Part shown: positions 28,039 to 36,663 of the stretch, one piece after another
Position numbering within the stretch: position 1 is the stretch's first letter
Layout: every line of letters begins with the position of its first letter
Assembly: GCA_947846985.1 (NCBI GenBank)
Contig: CANTUZ010000005.1
Coordinates: 36,394,889 to 36,458,888 of the forward strand
Direction of reading: 5' to 3'
Source: Fratercula arctica
Taxonomy: Eukaryota > Chordata > Aves > Charadriiformes > Alcidae
Length of the DNA stretch: 64,000 nt
Translations under genes and position numbers: made by a program
Notes under the pieces: model-generated
The model's database searches: none
The model's input: only the letters and a program-made list of their open reading frames with translations
What the model was told of the DNA's origin: nothing

Positions 28039-28320
28039 ATCATAGAATCACTTAGGTTTGAAAAGACCCTTAAGATCATCGAGTCCAACTGTAAACCTAG
28101 CACTGCCAAGCCCACCACTAAACCATGCCCCTAAGCACCACATCTAAATGTCTTTTAAATACCTCCAGGGATGGCGACTCAACCACTTCCCTGGGCTGCC
28201 CGTTCCAACGCTTGACAATCCCCTCAGTGAAGAAATTTTTCCTAATATCCAAACTAAACCTACTCTGGTGCAATTTGAGGCCATACAGTCTTTATGCACT
28301 GTTCTGTTTCATAGTCTCAT
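28039..28320 (-). mobile_element. CR1 LINE, 5'-truncated 3' end
   Basis: Plus-strand sequence begins ATCATAGAATCACTTAGG and continues with the familiar reverse-complement CR1 3' region: GACCCTTAAGATCATCGAG, CCACTAAACCATGCCCCTAAG, CCTCCAGGGATGGCGACTC, GAAGAAATTTTTCCTAATATC and TTTGAGGCCAT. The 3' terminus carries the ATTCTATGAT-type end, so the element is transcribed leftward. Only about 280 bp remain; similarity fades after about 28295, giving the usual severe 5' truncation. It is the best-preserved transposable element in the window and the strongest sign of an avian genome. The overlapping plus-strand open frames at 28125-28357 are antisense translations of the repeat, not genes. Confidence 0.92.
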
Positions 28321-28764
28321 ACTCCAACACAGGTGTATGATCTTGATTTTACTTTAGAGGAACACAATTTCCCTGACAAAACGTTTAGAAGATGTAACAT
28401 TTAACTCCAACAAGGTTCATGAAGCACTCTGCACTCAAACCACATTCTTAGGTCTTATCTGAAAGTTGATCTTTTTTTTTTTTAATGAACAAAGAATAAG
28501 CCTGAAGTTTTAGGTTCATGAATCTGAATTCTCATTTCAATGGAAGAAGGGGGCTAGAAAATGTTCAATACCTGAATTGAAGACTACAAATATCTTTAGG
28601 TGATATTTCAGAAAGTAGTCTACCAGTTTGATCAATAAAATTAAATGTGCATTTACTTTTTTTAAAATAGCCATTTATAGGATTTTCTGGGCATTGTACA
28701 GTTTTAGTACTGCGCGCTTCAGTCATCAACTCAATTAACTGGAATAGACATAGCATGTTCACTC

Positions 28765-28842
28765 AAAATTCGTGTAAAACCTCTGGAGTCAATGGGAGGT
28801 CTTCTATTTATTTCAATGAGATATGATTTAATTCTGATGGAA
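28765..28842 (+). repeat. Fragment of an old dispersed amniote repeat ('GTCAATGGGAG' type)
   Basis: The sequence reads CGTGTAAAACCTCTGGAGTC, AATGGGAGGTCTTC, ATTTCAATGAGATATGATTT. It resembles the interspersed sequence with paired 'TCAATGGGAG ... GACTTCAATGGGAGCAGGAT' blocks common in reptile and bird introns. I cannot assign a named family. Confidence 0.35.
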
Positions 28843-28908
28843 AATAAAAGTACTACATGAAACATTTTGGAAAAGAATAGAGAATACATTTCAGGTGTTT
28901 TGGGAAAT

Positions 28909-28959
28909 ACGCTCGTTATCTCCCTTTAATCATTACGCTCATTATCTCCCCTTTAAGCT
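28909..28959. repeat. Two-copy tandem duplication, 26-bp unit
   Basis: Copy 1 (28909-28934) begins ACGCTCGTTATCTCCC and copy 2 (28935-28959) begins ACGCTCATTATCTCCC. The two differ by one transition (G to A) and a one-base change in the C/T run. It lies about 0.6 kb right of the CR1 element. Confidence 0.85.
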
Positions 28960-29556
28960 AAAAAGAATTGATAAATGTTATTGCTATTATGTGATATACA
29001 GGGCTACCAAAATCAAAACTATCATGGTAAAATATTCTGTAATACTTTCTGACTGATCTGCAACATACAAACAAATAACAGATTCTGGTTTACAGAGTGT
29101 AAGTGTACACAAATGGAAATGTCTAGACATTACTTTCCATACATTGATAAATGCCCAAAACCCAAAAGATTTCTCATTCCAGTAATCAAGCAATGCATTA
29201 TTTCAAATATGAAACTACACAAATGTTTTATTTATAGATAATTTTCACAATTATGTTTTTTGTAGTATATGCCAAACACCTGTTACAGATTTTTTTTTAT
29301 TAAATAGGAACAAGGTTTTAGCCTGAAGTGGGGATTAATAAATCTGAATTACATTGGGGAAAAAGAATAAAGTTACGCTATATATTTATAAATGCCAGGA
29401 AGATCAAAAGAATAGAAATAAAACTTGCAAGAGTAAGTGTTCAATTTTTTTCTCAAAGCTCTCCTTAAATACCTATGTTGATCATTTACATAAATTCATA
29501 AATGAGTTAAGTAATATAATTGTCCCCAGTTATTTAATTCTTTTCATTCAGCATAC

Positions 29557-29750
29557 CTTAACAAGTTTCATGAGGCGGTAAAGGTCTTCAACCTCATCTT
29601 CCTGACATGTGGTATACACTCTTCCAGTATTTACACTGGTACCCTTTATGAAACCACGATACAGTGGCAAATCCAATGCATCAGCATATAGGTCAATGGC
29701 ATGGTGTCCTACTGTCTGATACATATAGCTGTCCAATTCATCAGTTTGCC
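29557..29750 (-). CDS. DPH6: DPH6 coding exon 3 (conserved N-terminal domain)
   Basis: The exon is 194 bp. Its acceptor is TTCTTAATTGTGGCAG (AG at 29752-29751) and its donor is AAG|GTATGC (29556 downward). It completes Gly40 and encodes residues 41-104. It contains DELDSYMYQTVGHHAIDLY, identical to human DPH6, then LPLYRG, VYTTC, DEVEDLY and ends LMKLVK. Substitutions against human are concentrated in the surface-like stretch around residues 70-90. An upstream in-frame ATG at 29757 lies in the intron and is not the start. Exit phase is 0, so the next exon must also enter in phase 0. The human continuation is a charged stretch before an ISVGAI-like segment, which I could not find in this window. 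Confidence 0.97.
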
Positions 29751-32098
29751 CTGCCACAATTAAGAAACAAGCATATGAGATAACGTTTTTTCAACAATTA
29801 CAGATTATCACAATACTACAAAGTACAGAGAAAATCTAAATGTTAATATTTTTCAGTTCACAAACAGATGTTTGGTGACAATACCTCTATAAACATGAAA
29901 AAAAAAAAAAAGATTTCCCCACCCAACAGACGTATGGAGAACAAGACATCTGTCACAAACATGCTGCCTTTTTGGAAATTGTGGTGTCTATTTCTTCTTT
30001 AGTATTCCCCCCTACTTTATCCAAAACACTTGTAACAGTTGAATTCTGCTCATATTTATATGGTAATATTAATAGGAACACAGTTCAGAGGCACAAACCC
30101 AGATGCGTGTCAACATACTCAGAGTAAGAAATTTGGAATGCACTGCAACACTGAGAATAAACAACAGGTTGTCAAAATTTCCAAAAACTTCACTGTTAAA
30201 ATTGTTATTATGGTCATCAAGAAAAAAATAAATTATTTCAGCTTAAGTAGAATAAAAGTAGACCGCTATAATGTTTTGACATTGCTTAATATAAAAAAAG
30301 AAAATGAAATCTGTTATAATATCCAGGCCCTTTCTACCTTCACTCCTTTTAAAAATTAATCTCAAAGTAAAATCAATTTTTTGCTGCTATTGCCTTTACC
30401 AGGAGAAAAATTTAACTGAATTTTCTTACAAGCAGTTTGTAGCTAGCAGATAAGAAAAAAAGCCAGCTAAAATGCAGACATCATGGACTAGAATTAAATC
30501 TCAAATTATACAATAAACTGTTTATGTATAAAATCTTTCCAATAATTTTTCAAGCAGATTGATAAAGCAATAGGTCATTATTGGCGAAATCTCCACTTTA
30601 TTGATTAAAAGCTAACACAGTTCACTATTTTAATGCTAATTTGTAATACTGTAACTTCTCTTAATTTACATAGACACATCAAACATTTCTGCTGTATACC
30701 TATGCAGCACATCTTGCAAAGAGAAAGGTCTGTAACATTGATCAAGATAACTAATTTGTGATGTAACAATTAGGTCATGTCACATTTGATACCATACAAC
30801 AGATATGCTTTTGCTCAAAATAGGCAAATCCAGACCCATAATTACAACTAACCAACCTAGACCAGAAGAGCTGATTTAAAAGAAAACTCAGTGTTTTTCA
30901 ACATACATGAATATGACAAGGTCTTTAAACTGATATTCAGTTCAGAATACACAGTTTTTTTATTAATTGAGACTCTCCAGGCAACAGTGGTACAAGATAA
31001 AATAAAATGAAAGGCATAGAATCTGCTCTTGCCTGAAGCACCTCAATTAACTTTCCACAGAATTTCCAACTACACACTTAAAGAGAGCATTTTATGATTT
31101 TAATGACAATATTCTACATTTCTGATGTGGATAAATTAGTTTAAAGACAACATATTTCAACAAGATTAGAGATGATTATGAGCTAGCTACCCAGAAAATA
31201 AACTGTTCCTGTATTCCCTAGCATTTGCCAGTTCCATCCCTGATTCATTTGTGATGGCAGCTCCCTTTTTCCCTTATTTTCTGTGTATCTTCTTACCAAA
31301 CAGTTAGGAGATATCAAGAGTTACCCTATGTTAACATACTTTAACGTTCTCCCCTACCAACTAGGAAAAAACTCACCTATTTTTCAAATTTCAATTCAAG
31401 TTTAATTTTTGCTCTACTCCAACACAGAAGTACTCAGCTCACCCTCTCACCTCACCACTGACTTAGACTACCTGAGTTTCTCCCGTTCTCTTTCACAAAA
31501 GTAAGTCCAGGTGCAGCCTGTGAGGAACTGATCAGAAAACTGATCCAAGCTAAAAGGAATGAAAAAGGCAGGAAAAAGAAGTGCAACAAGGTCAATTCCA
31601 ACCCAGATCAGTACCTCAATCCAGTTCACAAATGCTGGGCTAGAATAATGGAGGAAGATATACAAGGTTAAAAATGATCAGCAGCAAAACTGCATATGTT
31701 TGGCAGCTGGAATGGTTTATGACAGATTAAAGCTTCTTTTCTTTGTTTCTTTTGTTTAATGATATCCTCTACCACCTTTTACTATTTGTGCTACTGAACT
31801 CAATCCCTTTGTTTACCACCAGGAATATTCATATTCTCCTTTTTTCAAACTGTGTAAGATTTTCTTTTAATGATCTTCATCTTCTTTTGGTTTTTTTCCC
31901 CTTTGAGGAAAAATATATTTAATACCATGTCCATAGCATTTTCTTTTTTCTGCATCTTTTAAGACTTCTAGATTGCCCTTCAATATGCAAAACTATGTAA
32001 AAACACATAAAGGAACTTAATTCAGGCACAGCTGTGTCTACATTGTTTCTAATATAAAAAAAAAACAAATCCTCCTGTAAGAAATGTGGCTTTCATAC
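29751..32098 (-). other. DPH6: DPH6 intron 2
   Basis: This intron of 2348 bp lies between the GTATGA donor of exon 2 and the GGCAG acceptor of exon 3. It is AT-rich and I saw no retroelement, RNA gene or convincing additional exon in it. Confidence 0.85.
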
Positions 32099-32193
32099 CT
32101 GTGTTTTCAGCAGGTCTTAAATTGGCTAGAGCAACAATCTGATGCCCAGCAGCAACACACTGCATCATATTATAACAGCTGTCCTTCCCACCA
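32099..32193 (-). CDS. DPH6: DPH6 coding exon 2 (PP-loop ATP-binding motif)
   Basis: The exon is 95 bp. Its acceptor is CTTTCTCTTACAG (AG at 32195-32194) and its donor is CAG|GTATGA (32098 downward). It completes Ser8 and encodes residues 9-39, then the first base of codon 40. It begins GGKDSCYNMMQC, so with exon 1 it forms the SGGKDS signature (residues 8-13) of the ATP pyrophosphatase, or PP-loop, fold. This is the nucleotide-binding site used to adenylate diphthine. The following AGHQIVALANLRPAEN matches the human protein residue for residue; the human I at residue 21 is V here. Phase is 2 at entry and 1 at exit, consistent with both neighbours. Confidence 0.96.
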
Positions 32194-34280
32194 CTGTAAG
32201 AGAAAGAAAATAGTGGCAATTAAAAGTACTGATAAAAGTTTTAGCCCCTTATGACTTTTGCCTAACTACTTAAAAATTAGTATCATCAGAGCTGGTTATA
32301 AAGTTTTGAAATTAAAAAAAGGTTGCAAAATATTACCGATAGAAAAAGGATGATTTCACCATACAATGTTTACTATATATGTATAGTGCCTACATACAGT
32401 ATCCATAAAGCACATATCCAGTTCTGTATCTTATTACTAATATGAGAGGTTCCATAAAGAACAGACATTTACACTGGAATCCCTTCAGAGGAAGGACTGT
32501 CTTCTACTCCAGAAATGAATTACTCTGTAGTCATTACTAAATAACTTGGATTAAAAAAAAACCCAATGATACCTGCTACAGAGAGTTGCCAGCACTAGCA
32601 ACCTTTTTAAATGAAGACTGTCATGTTAAGAATAACATTTATCTGTCATGGGATACTTTGTCTAAAGTTTCAACATTTTAAACGTACTTCCCATTCTCAA
32701 AAGCTGTAATTATTACAGGCAGTAGGTTCAGTTGACACTGCGTTGAACACAGAAGTTTTTTACTGCATATAACTGCAAATAAAAATAATCACTGCTGATT
32801 AAAAAAAAAAATAGAAAAACAAACAGAACAATGTTCTTCTCTGAGGCCAAGAGATGATGTTCTAACACAGAGAATACAATTAATTTTGACATTCATTGAA
32901 GGTCTGCTGGAACCTTTCCCACTATCAGCAAGAAAAGAATCCTGCTCTGCTGGTGCAAGTGAAATATAGTATTTTTAACGGATTTTAATCACTATCAAAA
33001 GAAATATTTCAGTCTAACAATAAAACTAAGAGTGCTGTAGAACACACACTGCTTGCAAAAACCACATTCAGGCTCACAACCTTCAAACTACAACTGCAGG
33101 TGGGGATTCTGTGCAGCTTCTTTAAATGCCAAGGGACAAAAAACAGTCCAGGGCAGGAACTGGGACAGAGATCTAGACCAGGTCTGTAAAACTGCTCTTG
33201 CCTTAGTGTCACTGAGACATGGACAAGAGAACAGACAGTACAAGCAGTCCTTGCTACAACAGTCCATTGGTTTCCTTGTGACCACAATACCACTAACAAA
33301 CTTCAGCATTTCCAACATAAAGTTCCTACTTTCATCCAGTCCTCTATGCAAGACCTTGACAGCGTGTTACAGGAATGTAACCATACAGCTATTCCTCTCA
33401 ATTTCTGCTTTTATCCATGCTAAAATTCTGTACGCTGACCTTCATTTGCTGTATAACTCAAATCTAAAGTAAAAATTGTATAAATAACATGGCATTCTTT
33501 CATACTTATTTTCGTAATATGTTTCAGTGCTATAAAAATAAATATGGTAATAAATAGATTCCTAATTCAAGGTTCCATCTTTACCTGACATTATTCTCAT
33601 GCATACCTACAACTTTCTTATAACCTATATATAGACAAAAAAAAAAAAAAATTATAAAACCATGTTAATTGATTCTCATTACTGTGCTTGATAGCTTGAA
33701 AACGTAGATAGTATTCACTTCATAATGTGAAATTCCAGGCTTAACAGAATCATAATGAGACAAAGGCTCTTTTCTTTCTGAATGACTTCATTCTAAACAA
33801 TAAAAGCCTCCCACTAGTTCTGATTTCAACTCCAAACACAACTTCAGAAAATTATATGACAGGAGATAATTGCCTATGCTGTTTACAGCATTTCAATAAT
33901 ATTTAAAAAAAAAAAAAATTAGAAGGACAGTAGAATAAATCTTTTAATCTTTTCAATTAATTTACAAAAAAAAAAAATGTTAAGATGAGGCTACATTCAG
34001 ATTTCCCACATTTAACCACCAATTACTTGATCGAAATTGGTAGAGTGCTCACTGGATCACGTGCTATTGTACTGCTATTTATTGTCTATATAACTGTTAC
34101 CATGGCCCTAAAAACTAACCATACCAAGAAACAAAATGACATGGTGCCTACCTACAAGGCCTTCTACTCTAGCTGTAAGACACATGAGTTAAGACCAATG
34201 AAGTCAGACAGCCCATTCTGTGGGAGGAAGGTGGACTCGGCACAGTCCCAGCCTGACTGTTGTCTAATACATTGTGACAC

Positions 34281-34330
34281 ACAAAAAGAAAAAAAAAAAA
34301 AAAAAAGAAAAAGAAAAAGAAAGAAAAAAA
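34281..34330. repeat. A-rich (AAAAG)n tract
   Basis: A long A run is interrupted by G at roughly five-base spacing over about 50 bp inside DPH6 intron 1. No retrocopy body was recognised upstream of it. Confidence 0.9.
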
Positions 34331-35767
34331 GATTTAAGAAGAGAGATGAAGACAGGTACTGAGGCAGCCTGGGGACTGCTCTGAATTCTCATCACAGAAA
34401 AAATCACAAGGTCTTTTTGTAGAAAACTGTTCGAAGTCAGGCCACAGCCAGGGTTAGTTTTGACAATGTTTCAAGTATGTTAATAGGTAGGCTTATAAAC
34501 TGACAAAATACCAGAAAAAGCACAGTAACCGTAAAGATATGGGTCAATGAAAGACTTCTGAGCAAAATTCCGTTGAAAAACATCATATTTCAGGTAGAAG
34601 ACTGTCTTTAAAATATCTGATTTAGCAGAAAACACAATACAAGGTTTACCCTATAAATACCACCTTAAAGAAAGACTATCAGCTTTAAGCACAGTCAACA
34701 TTTTAGAAGAAAAAGAAACAGGTTAAAGTAGTTTTATATATAATCCTGACCTTTTCAAAAGTAAGAAGCACTTTTCAAATACTTTTTTTCCCCCTCTGAT
34801 CTTTGAGGCTAGCTCTGTTACAAAGATTTCAGACACTTTGATGTCTCTCTAAAACTCTTCTTAAAACTATTATTGAAACTCAATCCATCCTTGTAAAATT
34901 GCCCATTAAAATAGCAATTGTGTCAGAAACCTGTTTTTAGGATTTTATTTCATCCTGCCTTTTAACACATTCCTTTGCTTAGAGAATATCAAAATAAATA
35001 AGGCTGAAAGACAAAATCTTATCTATAAAAGCACAGAAGCTGATTTTCGTACTCTGTATTTAGGCAAATCTTGAAAAACGTATATAACATTTGCTGTGTT
35101 TTTTCCTCTTTGGATGATGTTTGGAGTGATTTGCAATTATTGCAGCCAAACCCCAATTTCAACAAGGTTTGATATTAGACATTGCCTGAGAGAATTTAAT
35201 ACATTAAATGTTAAGACTCTAGTATATAGCTACTGCACCCAAAAATGAAAATACACTGCTCATATCCGCATGACCCTTTTCCATTTACAGGCTTCCTAGC
35301 TTTTTTCTTAACTATTATTTATCAACAAAAGAACACACCTGTCCTTGTTACAAAATGTTTATCTCTTTCTAAAAAAAATACAAAAAAGCCATCTACAGTA
35401 CAAGAACTGCAGAAACTGATACAAAGCGGCAGAAGCATGGGGGGAAGCAAATACAGCAGCCCCTGACAGACTTAAATGAGTTGAGCTTCATCTTTTTAAA
35501 AACGAGCAAAATGAAGTCTCTCCCAAAAGACACACTAGAAAAATCTACCGTGGAGAGTTCAGAAAATTTATCCTCAGAGAGCTGAAGGTATTTGGAAAGG
35601 AAAAGCACGGGGAAATCCAATCGCAAGTGAGCAGAACTCCCGCTACCTGCAGGGCAAGCGGCTCAGGCCCCGCAGCCCCTCCACGCTGGAGACTCGGGAC
35701 AGCGGGATAACAGGGAGCAGGTGATGGCGGGAAATAATTTTGGGTGTCGTTTTCAGGTGGGTTATGG

Positions 35768-35834
35768 TTTTCTTTCTTTCTTTTTTTTGGGTTTTTTTTT
35801 TGGTTTTTTTTTTTTGTTTTGTTTTGTTTTGTTT
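35768..35834. repeat. T-rich (TTTC)n / (TTTTG)n tract beside the CpG island
   Basis: About 67 bp of T runs with TTTC units at the left and TTTTG units at the right, ending in GTTTAAACC. It marks an abrupt change from AT-rich intron to CpG island within about 30 bp. Confidence 0.95.
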
Positions 35835-36222
35835 AAACCAGGCACTAGTAGTTCTTGAGCGTCCCGGGAACAAGGGGAAAGCGGAAGGGAAATTGTTACA
35901 GCCTGCCTTTGCCTACAGAAAGGGCCCGCCTGGTCCCGGCCCTCAGACGCAGCCCGCCCACGGGCAGCAGGCGGAGGGCCGGTGGGAAGCAAGACGCCGC
36001 CGTAGGCCGATCGCTCCGCGCAGGGAGGGAAGGAGGGGAGCGCTGGGCCGGCAGGAAAGACACGGGCGGGAAGAGCCGGGGCAGGCGTGTCTCCCAGGCG
36101 GCGCTGGGTGGAGCGCGACCCGCGGGGCTGCTGCCGGGCGGGCTCGGCCTCTCCCCCGCGCCCTCCCTCCGCCTGCGAGCCGCTCTTCGCTCGCCCACAC
36201 GGGCGCTCCCTCAGCCCGTTAC

Positions 36223-36245
36223 CTGATTAAAGCCACTACTCTCAT
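36223..36245 (-). CDS. DPH6: DPH6 coding exon 1 (start codon to split Ser8)
   Basis: The exon has 23 coding bases read from 36245 downward and encodes MRVVALI plus the first two bases of Ser8. It ends at the donor GTAACG (36222-36217). The ATG has a good context, with A at -3 (CAGCACCATGA). Human DPH6 begins MRVAALIS, so the only difference here is Val4 for Ala4. The split codon AG|T is completed by the first base of exon 2, which starts the PP-loop SGGKDS. The exon sits inside the CpG island, as expected for a housekeeping gene. It is far too short to be seen as an open frame by itself and was found from the protein match plus the donor. Confidence 0.92.
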
Positions 36246-36657
36246 GGTGCTGGTGGGCCCGGGGGGCGGTAACGCTAACAGGGAGGTGCGTGGCAGCCGC
36301 GAAACACAGCGGGTAAGGAGCGCGGCCGTCCCGGCCACCCCCGGCCGCGCACGCCGCCGGCTCCTTCCGTTGCCGCCGTTTGGCCGCCTCCCCTCAGCAG
36401 AGCCTCCTACCAGGGCAGGCCGGGAGACTGCCTGAGCAAGCGGCAGGCGCGGCAGGCCGCCGCTTCGCCGTGCCTGGGAGAAGGACTCTGCCTCTGCCGC
36501 AGCCCTGCGAGCTTGGCGGGGCGGCGGGAGCCGGGCGCGGCCCGGGTGAGGGCGGCGTAGAGGGCGCGGCCGCGGAGGCAGCGCGGGGGACGCCTATGGA
36601 GGGCAGGGCGGCCGCGGTGGTAGGCCCGGGCGGGCCGCCTGCTGCCGGGGCTGCCGT

Positions 36658-36663
36658 GTAAGT
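36658..36663 (+). promoter_or_regulatory. Candidate 5' splice donor of a divergent noncoding transcript
   Basis: GTAAGT on the plus strand lies just inside the CpG island, about 410 bp from the DPH6 ATG in the opposite direction. It is a strong donor core, though the preceding bases (CCGT) deviate from the usual CAG. Mammals have a divergent lncRNA, DPH6-DT, at this place. That this site ends its first exon in this species is inference only. Confidence 0.3.

Larger units (their letters stand above)
1..29556 (-). other. DPH6: DPH6 intron 3 (partial, extends beyond the window)
   Basis: At least 29.5 kb of AT-rich noncoding sequence follows the GTATGC donor of exon 3. Apart from the repeats listed separately, I could assign no function to it. 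Its short open frames on both strands have no recognised protein similarity. Blocks that stand out are 7828-7983 (exon-like), 8880-9080 and 12600-12950 (GC-richer than surroundings), 13200-13560 (purine-rich) and 20775-21030 (CpG-bearing alternating block next to octamer-like sites). It is assigned as intron because exon 3 ends in an intact donor and no later exon was found. An unrecognised divergent exon could still be inside. Confidence 0.7.
32194..36222 (-). other. DPH6: DPH6 intron 1
   Basis: This intron of 4029 bp has donor GTAACG and acceptor TTACAG. Its first few hundred bases, in transcript order, are CpG-island sequence. It then crosses the long T/G-rich tract at 35768-35834. The rest is AT-rich with A-rich runs at about 33640, 33903 and 34281-34330. 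Open frames at 33009-33472 on both strands overlap each other, lack recognisable homology and look like chance frames in a slightly GC-richer patch. Confidence 0.85.
1..36245 (-). other. DPH6: DPH6 gene, 5' part (exons 1-3 and introns); 3' part runs off the left edge
   Basis: Diphthine--ammonia ligase performs the last step of diphthamine synthesis: ATP-dependent amidation of diphthine on the conserved histidine of translation factor eEF2 in the cytosol. Three minus-strand coding exons, each bounded by GT donor and AG acceptor sites with matching phases, join into 104 codons that align without gaps to the start of human DPH6. The family's usual vertebrate length is about 267 residues, so roughly 60 percent of the protein is missing. 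I searched 1-29556 by eye for the later motifs (the stretch after LKLVK, the WQR region, the CGEGGEYE motif) and did not find them. Human DPH6 has very long introns, so the remaining exons are probably further left. The span ends at the start codon; the 5' UTR extends to slightly higher coordinates. The identification is secure. The absence of further exons in the window is less so. Confidence 0.93.

Noticed and set aside
28125..28357. Two overlapping plus-strand open frames of about 70 codons
   Set aside because: They are antisense translations of the CR1 3' end.
33009..33472. Overlapping frames of 139, 96 and 87 codons on both strands
   Set aside because: They overlap on opposite strands inside DPH6 intron 1, with no recognisable domain or splice pattern that would support a nested gene.
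35740..36435. Long plus-strand open frame (231 codons) antisense to DPH6 exon 1
   Set aside because: It starts in a T-run and continues through CpG-island sequence as low-complexity Arg/Gly/Ala/Pro. GC-rich DNA has few stop codons, and DPH6 exon 1 is on the other strand.
36380..36661. Plus-strand open frame of 93 codons in the CpG island
   Set aside because: Ala/Gly/Pro-rich composition with no motif. Its stop lies within the GTAAGT donor-like site, so at most it marks a noncoding first exon.
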